The notes below the pieces were generated by a model. The model did not search any database. It was given only the letters and a program-made list of their open reading frames with translations, and was not told the origin of the DNA. The position numbers and the translations under genes are program-made. Shown piece by piece: positions 23,903 through 32,706 of a stretch of DNA of 64,000 nt (its first letter is position 1; each line of letters opens with the position of its first letter). Origin of the DNA: Daejeonella lutea (GTDB taxonomy: Bacteria > Bacteroidota > Bacteroidia > Sphingobacteriales > Sphingobacteriaceae); contig NZ_FUYR01000001.1 in assembly GCF_900168015.1 (NCBI RefSeq), positions 1,672,943-1,736,942 of the forward strand. The letters are read 5' to 3'.

Positions 23903-26677
23903 TTAATTCTCCGCTGTTTTGCCTTCTCCAAGCTTATTCACACGCATTGTGAGGGTCATCATGAAATACTGTGTTAAACGGTTAGTTCGGATATCTGCAA
24001 AGCCATTATCTGTTAAGTTCCGATAAATATTATTCGCCTGATTAAAAACGTCAAATGCGAGCAGCCGGATTGTTGCCGACCTGTCTTTGAGAAAAGCTTT
24101 TTCAATCGATGTATTTAAAACAAAGGGATTCATGTTCAGCGGTCCTGAAAAGCCAGAATTAAAATTCTTAATCCCTGTAAAACGCCATATTAGAGAGCGG
24201 TTTTTCAGGAAGAAGACATTCCCGTCGACATCGATAGCATAGGTTTGAATTTTAATATCCCTATTCGTTGGGAGGGTATATGCAATGTTAGCATAACGGT
24301 ATGAAAGAGCCGGACTCAATTCCAGCCAGCTGCCGGGATTGATCTGAAGCCCTAATCCTTGCCTTGCACTCCATTCTCCTGCAGAGTTCCTTAAATCATC
24401 CGCAAATGATACATTCCTTGCGAATCCTGCATTTCCATTTAACTTTACTGTATACTGGCGGTCAGCAAAAGACTTTTGCCAGCTATAATTCCCATTGTAT
24501 GAATAAGTGCCGCCGGCATTCAAATATCGAATCTCACGCTTAAAGCTGTTATAAACATCAGGCACGAGTATGGTATTGGTTACGATCCGGTCACTGGTTA
24601 ATGAACCTTGAATCCGGAGCAAGAAAGAAGTGTATTTATCTGGGTTAGATGTATTATAATTGGCAGTTAAATTGTGGTTAAATGAGCTATTAAGATTGGG
24701 ATTCCCAATCAGCTGTCGTTGCGGATCCGAAATATCCCGTACCGGTTGAAGCTGGCTGAACGTAGGCTCGCTCGCCCTGCTTGTATAATTAACCTGGAGA
24801 TTTTTAGTCCGGGAGAAGCGGTGGGTATAACGTAAAATCGGTGCTAAGTAAAAGTTATAACGGCTGACAGGCGCTGCAAGCGAAATCGAATTACCCGTAA
24901 GATTTGCAGGATTAGCTGTTACTCCTATCGCCAATTCATCATTTGTGTTTCGGTAGCTGTAGTTGACCCCAACCTGGTGAGATGTGAATGAATAGTCAAA
25001 AATATTGCTTAACGAATCTATTGCAGCTACAGTTCCCTGCGGATTTTCTCTGCTTGTGATCCTGCTATTTTCATAATGATTATAATTCAAATTATAGCTG
25101 AACTGCATGCTGCTGGTCTTGGTAAGTGGTTCGCTGTAAATGAAACGCACCGCTGTTAACAGGGTCTGGTTGTTTATGGAATTTATCCGGCGCTCGATAG
25201 AATCCTTTTCAAGAGAATTGGTCAAAAGATTATAGTATCGTATATTATTCAGATTGTCGTCATCCGAGTCAACTCCATTGGTACGTGCCCCAACGTTCAA
25301 GGAGTAATTACGTCCATTCTTTTTGAATTTATGGGTGTACAATGCATTCCCTCCAATACTTGGTGTGTAAATCTTACTATCAACAGTGGTTCGCTGATCC
25401 TGTCTTGCAATGCCACTCTGGAAATTTGACCTCAGCAAATCACTTCGTCCGGTTGTAAATCCTACAGATGGCGAAATCACCATCATATCGTTAGGACTGA
25501 TCGAATATTCTATGCGTGCATTCATGCTGTGAGCATGACTATTTACTCCGCGATCGGATGCCGTGTTGGCGAATATTATACCGAGAGCAGTCACATTTTC
25601 TCCAATGCTGGTACTGATCGTACTATTATCGGTGTTATAGAAATAATATCCAGCAGTAACCATAAGCTTTTTATTCCAGCGGTCGCTGTAAGTGAGCCCC
25701 GCAGATCCTAGAATTGTGATACCAGATGGGCCGCCTGTAATTGCTCCGCCACCTGCACCAAAACTTCCACTCCCCCCCGAGGTGTTTACCATGGTGACTG
25801 CACTTGGCCCTCCCCTGCCTCCAAAACCGAAGCCCCCCACCTGGGTGCCATTATTGTTAAGGTTTGCTGTCAAACCAATGTTTCGCTCTTTTTTCAATTG
25901 GTTTCCAAATGCGGAGAACTGGTATCGGCTGTCCGTTCCTGCTCCTGCAGTTGCATTAGCTATTACTCCTTTGGTGATACCTGGCTTGGTGACAATATTA
26001 ATGATCGTTTCAGGCTCACCGTCCCTGAGCCCGGTGAAATTTGCCTGGTCGCCATAATCATTCACCAGCTGTACCTTTGCAATCGCCTTAACCGGGATAT
26101 TCTTAGTTGCTGTTTTTACATCCCCTCCAAAATAATCTTTGCCATTAACACGCACCCGGGTTACAGCCTTGCCCTGCGAACTTACATTTCCTTCCCTGTC
26201 GACTTCGACGCCATCTAATCGCTTGATGAGATCCTCCGCGACAGCATTTTCTTTTAATTTGAACGTTGAGGCATCGTATTCTATAGTGTCTTGCTTAAGT
26301 ACTACCGGTGTGGCACCAATTACAGTAACCTGATTGAGGCTGATCGAGGTGCTCCGCATAACTATTGGTACATCAAGAATAATTGGTGTGCTACCTTCGG
26401 CATTCAAGGATCGGATACGAACAGGCTGGAATCCGAGGCTGGTGACTTGTATCGTAAACTGTGAGTATTTTACATTCTTAAAGCTGAATATTCCATCAAT
26501 GCCCGTACGTGTGCGCAAGGTGTCGTCGCTTGTTCCGGCAGGCACGATCTTCACCGTTGCGCCTATAATTCCTGCTCCTAAGGTATCCCGAACCGACCCG
26601 CTGACTTCCCGGCTGGTTTGGGCTGACACATGACTGCCAAAAATTATTGTAAACAAAAGTAAAACTGTTTTTTTCAT
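23903..26677 (-). CDS. TonB-dependent receptor-like outer-membrane beta-barrel protein
   Basis: 924 residues with a signal peptide (KKTVLLLFTIIFGSHVSA). A carboxypeptidase-regulatory-like Ig fold (about 22-110) is followed by a plug-like domain (LKENAVAEDLIKRLDGVEVD; VRVNGKDYFGGDV) and a beta-barrel of the Bacteroidota 'outer membrane protein beta-barrel' family, ending in a strand with TQYFMMTLTMRVNK. A glycine-rich insertion lies at about 275-325 (GGFGFGGRGG). No classical SusD partner is next to it, so it is not a SusC of a visible PUL. The ligand is unknown; siderophores, peptides or sugars are all possible. Confidence 0.85.
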   Translation of the reverse strand: MKKTVLLLFTIIFGSHVSAQTSREVSGSVRDTLGAGIIGATVKIVPAGTSDDTLRTRTGIDGIFSFKNVKYSQFTIQVTSLGFQPVRIRSLNAEGSTPIILDVPIVMRSTSISLNQVTVIGATPVVLKQDTIEYDASTFKLKENAVAEDLIKRLDGVEVDREGNVSSQGKAVTRVRVNGKDYFGGDVKTATKNIPVKAIAKVQLVNDYGDQANFTGLRDGEPETIINIVTKPGITKGVIANATAGAGTDSRYQFSAFGNQLKKERNIGLTANLNNNGTQVGGFGFGGRGGPSAVTMVNTSGGSGSFGAGGGAITGGPSGITILGSAGLTYSDRWNKKLMVTAGYYFYNTDNSTISTSIGENVTALGIIFANTASDRGVNSHAHSMNARIEYSISPNDMMVISPSVGFTTGRSDLLRSNFQSGIARQDQRTTVDSKIYTPSIGGNALYTHKFKKNGRNYSLNVGARTNGVDSDDDNLNNIRYYNLLTNSLEKDSIERRINSINNQTLLTAVRFIYSEPLTKTSSMQFSYNLNYNHYENSRITSRENPQGTVAAIDSLSNIFDYSFTSHQVGVNYSYRNTNDELAIGVTANPANLTGNSISLAAPVSRYNFYLAPILRYTHRFSRTKNLQVNYTSRASEPTFSQLQPVRDISDPQRQLIGNPNLNSSFNHNLTANYNTSNPDKYTSFLLRIQGSLTSDRIVTNTILVPDVYNSFKREIRYLNAGGTYSYNGNYSWQKSFADRQYTVKLNGNAGFARNVSFADDLRNSAGEWSARQGLGLQINPGSWLELSPALSYRYANIAYTLPTNRDIKIQTYAIDVDGNVFFLKNRSLIWRFTGIKNFNSGFSGPLNMNPFVLNTSIEKAFLKDRSATIRLLAFDVFNQANNIYRNLTDNGFADIRTNRLTQYFMMTLTMRVNKLGEGKTAEN

Positions 26678-26817
26678 TGAGCAGCCCCGCCAAATTTGCC
26701 AGGAAACATAGGATGATCTTAAAAGCGCATTTCGAATACCTTAAAGATATAATTATTGTTGCTGGTGATATATGCAGAGAGGTAAAAGGAGCGTTACAGA
26801 TTGATGAACCTGGATCA

Positions 26818-27921
26818 TCAGGCCATTGCATTTGCAGTTACCCTACCCTTTTGTGGGAAGAACTTTCGGTTGAAATATCTCAACAGTTTCTTTTCGACGT
26901 AAAGGTGAATAAGAACGCCGATAAACACAGCAAGAAGAAATATAAAGGTCACGACTACCGGCAAAAATTCTTTACCTGACGATTGTGGATTTATCAGTGC
27001 GTAGATTCTGGTCAAAGCAGATAATAACATGTTGTGCGAAAGGTAAATTGAATAGGATGCATCTCCGATTAGTATCAGGAATGCCGGAAACTTTACAGAA
27101 GTATTCGTTTGATCAAATCTCACAGCCAGGTAAGTGATTAGCGAAAAGAATAGGCCCATCAACGTGACTGTTACAATATCCCTGAAAAACACAAGTCCAT
27201 TTATATGCATCGTTTGCGTCAACAGGATCAGCAGGATAACAAGTAATGGCATAATATACTTAGCTGGCACCACGACCTTACTGCGGATAAAGTAGGCAAC
27301 CATACACCCCATTAAAAATTCCAGAATAAGAATGTTAAAAAAGAAATCCGGGTATATTCCACCAGGAGTTTTCGCCCAGGTATATAGAAGTATAAGACAA
27401 ACCCACAGTGCAGCTATAATCCTGGAGAACCCGAAACCGTAAGTAATACATATTCCGAAAACTATATAGAAAAGCATTTCATAAGATAGTGTCCACGCAA
27501 CTCCCACTAAACGTATGTCAGGATTGGGAAGCAACAGAAATGACTCAGTGAGCATCTTAACTACAGGAGGGGAAGTAAAATCCATCGTTAAACCCTCATC
27601 CACCATGAACTGCGGAGTATTTATGAAGTATACAGCAACAAAAAGAATGGCGATAATCCAATAAATGGGATAGATCCTGATGAAACGCTTCTTAAAGAAG
27701 TTCCAGGAATTTATTCCGTCGGACTTCAGATCGTCGAAATGGACGTAGGTGATGATGAACCCGCTTAAAACAAAAAAGAAATCCACTCCTACAAAGCCCC
27801 AGTTAAAGAAGTTGTTGTATGGAATGTAATTGAGGTGACTCTTGGAATTTGCTATTAGGTGATGCATTACAACCAGCATGGCTGCTATACCACGAAAAAC
27901 CTGAATTAATGTAAACTTCAT
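26818..27921 (-). CDS. Membrane O-acyltransferase (acyltransferase 3 family)
   Basis: 367 residues from the ATG at 27921 (MKFTLIQVFRGIAAMLVV). An upstream ATG at 28017 would add 32 residues and is disfavoured, since family proteins begin right at this segment. About ten membrane helices. Family motifs FRGIAAMLVVMHH with the conserved His, then GVDFFFVLSGFIITY, KRFIRIYPIYW and WTLSYEMLFYI are all visible. These enzymes transfer acyl groups to sugars of surface polysaccharides or lipids; the acceptor here is not known. Stands alone, leftward, next to the TonB-type receptor gene. Confidence 0.88.
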   Translation of the reverse strand: MKFTLIQVFRGIAAMLVVMHHLIANSKSHLNYIPYNNFFNWGFVGVDFFFVLSGFIITYVHFDDLKSDGINSWNFFKKRFIRIYPIYWIIAILFVAVYFINTPQFMVDEGLTMDFTSPPVVKMLTESFLLLPNPDIRLVGVAWTLSYEMLFYIVFGICITYGFGFSRIIAALWVCLILLYTWAKTPGGIYPDFFFNILILEFLMGCMVAYFIRSKVVVPAKYIMPLLVILLILLTQTMHINGLVFFRDIVTVTLMGLFFSLITYLAVRFDQTNTSVKFPAFLILIGDASYSIYLSHNMLLSALTRIYALINPQSSGKEFLPVVVTFIFLLAVFIGVLIHLYVEKKLLRYFNRKFFPQKGRVTANAMA

Positions 27922-28145
27922 CTGAGCGTTGATACAAATTGGAAATAATGACAACCAATGTAAGAGATATTCTGCGAATAAAAAACACCACAATAAACAG
28001 TTCGAAAGTTTAATCAATGTGTTCTGGCGGTCACGCGGATCATGTGAATTAAGTAAAAATTGATACTTTTAAAAAGCAAGGAATTTATGAGTGAAATCTT
28101 AGCATCTGATTTTAACCCGCTCAACCCATTCTTGTACTGATCGAC

Positions 28146-29657
28146 ATGATAAAATCCTCACATTTCACTAAAGTTATCCTGGCTATTACAGTAGCTTTTA
28201 TCTTCCCTTTTTCACTCTCTGCGCAGAAAAATGATGCAGCAATTATCCCCGGAGATTTTGCTGACCCTTCTGTTATAAAAGTTGGGAAGACATACTTCGC
28301 TGTCGGAACTTCATCAGAATGGGCTCCCCACTTTCCCATTTTTAAATCCAGGGATCTCAAAAACTGGAAACAGTCAGGCTATGTTTTTGACAAGACGCCC
28401 GAATGGTCATCGTCTTCTTTCTGGGCACCGGAATATTATAAAATAAAAGACACCTATTATATATACTATACCGCAAGGCGAAAATCCGATAACACCTCCT
28501 ACATCGGAGTTGCGACATCTAAATACCCAGATAAAGGCTTTATCGACCACGGTTTGCTTGTCACCTATGGAAAAGAAGCAATTGATGCATTCATCTATAA
28601 AGATGAGGGTCAGCTATACATCACCTTTAAAGCGTATGGGCTGGACAAACGCCCGATTGAAATTCTCGCCAGCAAACTCTCGTCTGATGGGTTAAGGCTA
28701 GAGGGCGAGCCCTTCACGCTGTTAAAGGATGAAAAAGGTTTGGGAATGGAGGGCCAAAGCATTCTAAAACACGGAGACTATTACTACATCTTCTATTCAG
28801 GGGGTAATTGTTGCGGTGTAAAATGCAGCTACAATGCAACTGTTGTCCGCTCGAAAGCATTTACTGGTCCTTATGAAGCGCACCCAAATAATCCTATACT
28901 TTCTGAAAATGACAACTGGAAATGTATGGGTCATGGAACCTTTGTCAAGAGCCCGGATAATAATGATGTTTATCTACACCATGCCTATAACAAACAAAGC
29001 ACCGTTTTTACCGGTCGCCAGGGCTTGCTATCCGAACTGAACTGGGGCAAGGATTGGCCGACCTTTAACGCGCAGCAAAGTGCTGGCAACCCGATAACCG
29101 AGGTAAATAGTTCTTTCGATTCAAAGAAGCCCGATACTTACTGGCAATGGGATTTCCGTAATTCCAGCCCTGTAGTTAAACAGCAAAATGGGCGACTCTA
29201 TTTGTCGGGAAGCTTAAAACAAGGAAATGAGTCTGGAATTGTCCTTACAATCCGACCTGTGTCAGATAATTTCACAATGACAACCACGATTAGTAACAAC
29301 AATACAGCACTTAAAGGATTGTCCTACTACGGCGATGCCAATGCTTCGCTTGGGATAGGTGTCGAAAATAACCGGGTGATAGTCTGGTTGGTTAAAGGGA
29401 ATAAGTTTGCGGAATTGGTTTCCCAAACTATTGTTGCTGAATCACCAGTCCAGCTCCGGCTTCAGCTCGGTCCCGATAGGATCTGTAAGTTTTTCTACAA
29501 ACAGATAAACAGCGACTGGAAAGAGCTTCGAGCTCATAACCCTGTAACTGCCGCCGCTTTACCACAATGGGACAGGAGTCCGAGAGCAGGCTTGCATTTC
29601 AAAGGCCTTCCCGACCAGGATGGGCAATTCGATAATTTCAATATTACGTATCAATAA
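28146..29657 (+). CDS. Secreted glycoside hydrolase, GH43
   Basis: 503 residues with a signal peptide (SHFTKVILAITVAFIFPFSL). The GH43 five-bladed propeller starts at GDFADPSVIKVGKTYFAVGT, with Asp40 as the likely base; a transition-state-stabilising Asp is in the EAIDAFIYKDEG segment (about 146) and the acid Glu is in GMEGQS (about 202). The C-terminal third (about 330-503) is a beta-sandwich of the GH43-associated kind (RAGLHFKGLPDQDGQFDNFN). Family members act on arabinan or xylan; the exact specificity cannot be decided. A single gene, 128 bases from the acyltransferase stretch. Confidence 0.9.
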   Translation: MIKSSHFTKVILAITVAFIFPFSLSAQKNDAAIIPGDFADPSVIKVGKTYFAVGTSSEWAPHFPIFKSRDLKNWKQSGYVFDKTPEWSSSSFWAPEYYKIKDTYYIYYTARRKSDNTSYIGVATSKYPDKGFIDHGLLVTYGKEAIDAFIYKDEGQLYITFKAYGLDKRPIEILASKLSSDGLRLEGEPFTLLKDEKGLGMEGQSILKHGDYYYIFYSGGNCCGVKCSYNATVVRSKAFTGPYEAHPNNPILSENDNWKCMGHGTFVKSPDNNDVYLHHAYNKQSTVFTGRQGLLSELNWGKDWPTFNAQQSAGNPITEVNSSFDSKKPDTYWQWDFRNSSPVVKQQNGRLYLSGSLKQGNESGIVLTIRPVSDNFTMTTTISNNNTALKGLSYYGDANASLGIGVENNRVIVWLVKGNKFAELVSQTIVAESPVQLRLQLGPDRICKFFYKQINSDWKELRAHNPVTAAALPQWDRSPRAGLHFKGLPDQDGQFDNFNITYQ

Positions 29658-29759
29658 GTATTAAATATAATTATCAGACCAGGATGACGCCGCTCTATCT
29701 GCTTATTACTTCATTTCCAATTTACTGTTCAATATATTCCGTTCCACAAACTTGATCCC

Positions 29760-31043
29760 ATGACAAAGCAGCCCGCTCCAGCTAATCCAGTACGCCGCAT
29801 TCTGGCCGCCAGCCTTATCGGCACAACAATAGAATTCTTCGATTTTTATATTTATGCCACCGCTGCTGTGCTGGTATTTCCTAAGCTGTTTTTTTCCGCC
29901 TCAGACCCGGCACTTGCTACTCTCGAGTCTCTCGCGACTTTTGCACTTGCCTTTTTTGCCCGTCCTTTAGGTGCTGCACTTTTTGGCCACTTCGGCGATA
30001 GAATGGGACGGAAAGCAACGTTAGTTGCTGCACTCATGACAATGGGACCATCCACAGTAGCTATCGGTCTCTTACCCGGCTACGATTCTATCGGAATTGC
30101 TGCTCCAATTTTACTAGCGATCTTTCGCTTTGGCCAAGGATTAGGCCTGGGAGGAGAATGGGGCGGTGCTGTACTACTGGCTACTGAAAATGCCCCACCG
30201 AATAAAAAAGCCTGGTATGGGATGTTTCCTCAGTTAGGAGCGCCAATCGGTTTCCTCCTTTCTACCGGCACATTTTACATTCTAACTCAAACAATGAATG
30301 ATGCCGACTTTATCAGCTATGGCTGGCGCATACCCTTTATCGCCAGTGCGCTGCTTGTATTTGTCGGAATGTATGTTAGGCTCAAAATATCGGAAACTCC
30401 AGATTTCGTAAAGGTCCTCGACAACAATCAGCGCTCAAAGATGCCAGTTGCTGACGTATTTATTAAACATACCAAGGCAATTACCCTCGGGACGCTTGCT
30501 ACAATCACAACTTTCCTGCTTTTTTATCTGATGACCGTGTTCACCCTTAGTTGGGGAACATCGGCATTACATTACCCGAAGAGTGATTTTCTCATCCTGC
30601 AAATGATATCCATGTTGTTCTTCGCACTTGGCATTCCATTGTCCGCCGTACTGGCTGATAAATATGGCCGTAACCGGATGTTAGTAACCGCCACAATTGG
30701 TATCATGGTATTCGGACTGGTATTTGCCGCTCTATTTAAGGCTGAGAATCTGCCAATGACTGGCATATTCCTCTCGCTCGGCATGTTTCTTATGGGTTTG
30801 ACATATGGGCCTATCGGTACCGCATTGGCAGGAATATTCCCGGCACGCGTACGCTATACAGGCGCTTCATTGGCCTTTACACTTGCAGGAATCTTAGGGG
30901 CATCACTCACACCCTACTTAGCTACAACACTCGCGCAGAATTACGGATTGACATATGTGGGCTACTATCTGACCGTCGCCGCCGGGCTCACCCTGCTCGC
31001 GTTGCTGGGTTCTCGCGGCATGATGAAAGACCCGGCAGAATAA
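29760..31043 (+). CDS. MFS transporter, MHS (metabolite:H+ symporter) family
   Basis: 427 residues with twelve predicted helices. Supporting motifs: IGTTIEFFDFYIYATAAVL at the start, FGHFGDRMGRKATLVAAL (loop 2-3 motif), GLGLGGEWGGAVLLATENAP and ALADKYGRNRMLV-like repeat (LADKYGRNRML). These are typical of the MHS group that imports carboxylates, shikimate or betaine-like solutes. Sugar-acid import would fit the uronate locus downstream, but that is an inference. It lies about 100 bases after the GH43 gene and 1.7 kb before the PL lyase pair. Confidence 0.9.
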   Translation: MTKQPAPANPVRRILAASLIGTTIEFFDFYIYATAAVLVFPKLFFSASDPALATLESLATFALAFFARPLGAALFGHFGDRMGRKATLVAALMTMGPSTVAIGLLPGYDSIGIAAPILLAIFRFGQGLGLGGEWGGAVLLATENAPPNKKAWYGMFPQLGAPIGFLLSTGTFYILTQTMNDADFISYGWRIPFIASALLVFVGMYVRLKISETPDFVKVLDNNQRSKMPVADVFIKHTKAITLGTLATITTFLLFYLMTVFTLSWGTSALHYPKSDFLILQMISMLFFALGIPLSAVLADKYGRNRMLVTATIGIMVFGLVFAALFKAENLPMTGIFLSLGMFLMGLTYGPIGTALAGIFPARVRYTGASLAFTLAGILGASLTPYLATTLAQNYGLTYVGYYLTVAAGLTLLALLGSRGMMKDPAE

Positions 31044-31084
31044 TTATTCTGATTTTAAGGTTCGAAAGATCCGTGATTAATAGT

Positions 31085-31321
31085 TCAGGAAAAAGAGATC
31101 TGGGGATTGATCTGATCGATCTTTTCACCAATCGCTTTAATTAGCCAATGGTCCAGATTGTCTTCATTACGTTGCATCCATTCGCTACCACATTTGAAAA
31201 GTACTGCTTCAGCTCCGTCCTGAAACCGTACATTCCAAACCCTTAAGCTTTTTAACGTAGATGCTATCAACTGCAAAACATATTTGGTTCCGTGTCCGGA
31301 TAAAACGATTTGATGTGTCAT
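31085..31321 (-). CDS. Small hypothetical protein
   Basis: 78 residues from an ATG at 31321 (MTHQIVLSGHGTKYVLQLIA). An upstream extension to 31444 exists (41 more residues) but is hydrophobic and unlike the rest. The protein is mixed alpha/beta, with VWNVRFQDGAEAVLFKCGSEW in the centre, and resembles no family I can name. It is in the opposite strand to its neighbours, between the MFS gene and the eroded sensor/SusD region. I am moderately sure that it is a real gene. Confidence 0.45.
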   Translation of the reverse strand: MTHQIVLSGHGTKYVLQLIASTLKSLRVWNVRFQDGAEAVLFKCGSEWMQRNEDNLDHWLIKAIGEKIDQINPQISFS

Positions 31322-31526
31322 ATTAACCATTATGAGGTGGAAAAGATGCCTTAGGTAAAAAAATTTAAACGCAGATTCATAAGGAACATTGTTCAATAGC
31401 AACTTTATGACAATTTGAATTAAGGATTTTAACCTGGAAAGCATAAAAATAATAACTCCTTCCCCTCAGGATTGATTCTGATCTATTTATATATTTATAG
31501 GTTGTAAAAAATCCGAAACAAGCTTA

Positions 31527-31731
31527 ATGGGCATTCGAAGTAATCTGATCCTTGTTGTCACAATTATACTAGTGTGGCTAGCTCCCCCTGTGTTTGCGCA
31601 AATCCCTTTTCCTCTCGACAGCTTAAGGAAAGAACATATTTTCCATAACGCAGAAATTGAATTTCTGGAAGACACATCTTCATCACTTTCATTTGCTGAG
31701 ATATTGAAACGCAACGGCGACTTTATCCTAA
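31527..31731 (+). pseudogene. Truncated N-terminus of a 7TM-DISM-type sensor gene
   Basis: The frame starting at ATG 31527 encodes a signal-peptide-like segment (VVTIILVWLAPPVFAQ) followed by NAEIEFLEDTSSSLSFAEIL, which resembles the beginning of the extracytoplasmic 7TMR-DISMED2 domain in Bacteroidota sensor proteins. After roughly 68 codons this homology ends and the sequence passes into a SusD-like tail in a different frame; the frame itself ends by 31757. The rest of the sensor gene is absent. I read this as the left stump of a deletion. The family match is short, so the origin is moderately certain. Confidence 0.5.
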
Positions 31732-32036
31732 ATCAACGCATTTGTAAGCGCCAATAACCTAAACATGCGGGAAGAGATTCGCAGGGAGCGCACCGTAGAA
31801 CTTGCGCTTGAAGGCTTCAGGTACGACGATCTGATCAGATGGAAAACTGCCGAAACAGTGCAGCCAAAAGCCTTGCTTGGTGCAAAGTTTATAGCCGCCG
31901 ACTGGCCAAACACGCCTGCAAACAGCTTACTTCTCAATGCTGATGGTGTTCTGGTTGTTGAAGAAGCTTCTAAACGGGCATTCCGCACAAACCGCTGAGT
32001 CATGGCAATGTTGTACAAAATCCTAACTGGCAATAA
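31732..32036 (+). pseudogene. SusD/RagB C-terminal remnant with frameshift
   Basis: In one frame, 31732-31997 encodes INAFVSANNLNMREEIRRER, followed by VELALEGFRYDDLIRWKTAE and KRAF, the conserved C-terminal SusD helix region. After a frame change at about 31982-32003 the typical SusD terminus GNVVQNPNWQ and a TAA stop (32034-32036) follow in another frame, so bases are missing between KRAF and GNVV. The N-terminal ~80% of SusD and the whole SusC partner are absent. SusD proteins are outer-membrane glycan-binding lipoproteins paired with SusC transporters. The remnant is followed 12 bases later by an intact lipoprotein gene, consistent with a former PUL operon. Confidence 0.85.
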
Positions 32037-32047
32037 TTACAGGTAAT

Positions 32048-32557
32048 ATGAAATCATTAACATACATAACACTCGCTTCTATCATGCTTATGCACTTCAC
32101 ATCGTGCGAAGACAATGATTATGAAGCAGGAACACCGGAGTTCGACAATCACTACTATGCCGCCTATCTTCCGAATAATAATACCAAGGTTACAGTGACA
32201 AAGAATCAGACCGCGCTTGTTAAATTCCCGGTTCAGTTCTATTCGGCCTTTGTCAGGTCCTATGATGCTGTAGCCGTTTACGAAGTTTCCACAACGGGAA
32301 TAACTGCCCCGGCGGTGTTAGGTAAGGACTTTAATATCGTCGACAAGAACGGTGCGGTAATCGCCTCTACTGACGGGAAATACAAACTGGTATTCCCTAA
32401 AGCGGCGAAAGCTACCGATACGATTTATGTGAAATTACTGAACAACCCGGCAACGGGAACCCGTTCGGTTGACATAAATATCATCTATAATATTCTTCCG
32501 GATTACCGTGTAGATATGTTTTCTACTGCTAATAAACGTCCGCTGGAGATCAGGTAA
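32048..32557 (+). CDS. PUL-associated lipoprotein (SusE/F position)
   Basis: 169 residues with a lipoprotein signal: hydrophobic stretch then LMHFTSC (Cys20). The mature part is beta-rich (YYAAYLPNNNTKVTVTKNQT, KYKLVFPKAAKATDTIYVKL) and looks like the Ig- or Calx-beta-like N-domains of PUL surface lipoproteins such as DUF1735/BT_3987 types, although I cannot name the family with certainty. It starts 12 bases after the SusD remnant, the position of SusE/F-like surface glycan-binding proteins. It is intact and is followed by a hairpin terminator-like structure, so it may still be expressed from a downstream or read-through promoter. Confidence 0.6.
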   Translation: MKSLTYITLASIMLMHFTSCEDNDYEAGTPEFDNHYYAAYLPNNNTKVTVTKNQTALVKFPVQFYSAFVRSYDAVAVYEVSTTGITAPAVLGKDFNIVDKNGAVIASTDGKYKLVFPKAAKATDTIYVKLLNNPATGTRSVDINIIYNILPDYRVDMFSTANKRPLEIR

Positions 32558-32560
32558 ACC

Positions 32561-32587
32561 GATGGCCCTGCACAATGTGGGGCCATC
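32561..32587 (+). terminator. Terminator-like hairpin after the PUL lipoprotein
   Basis: A perfect 8-bp stem (GATGGCCC / GGGCCATC) encloses a TG bulge and a short CAC-AAT-GTG inner hairpin, followed by CTTTC. It begins 3 bases after the lipoprotein stop and may end or attenuate transcription before the lyase genes. The T-run is short, so it is only a probable intrinsic terminator. Confidence 0.55.
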
Positions 32588-32706
32588 CTTTCAATGCCCG
32601 CTTTGCTAAAAGATCTGATACTCCCGAAAGGTGTAATTAAAGGTAAGCGCTTTATACACAGCAGCTCCGGCATTTTGCTATTTTAGCGTAAACAACCAAT
32701 TATCAA

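Noticed and set aside
25692-26057. Antisense open frame across the TonB-type receptor gene
   Set aside because: Proline-rich composition mirrors the glycine-rich insertion on the coding strand; it is a shadow.
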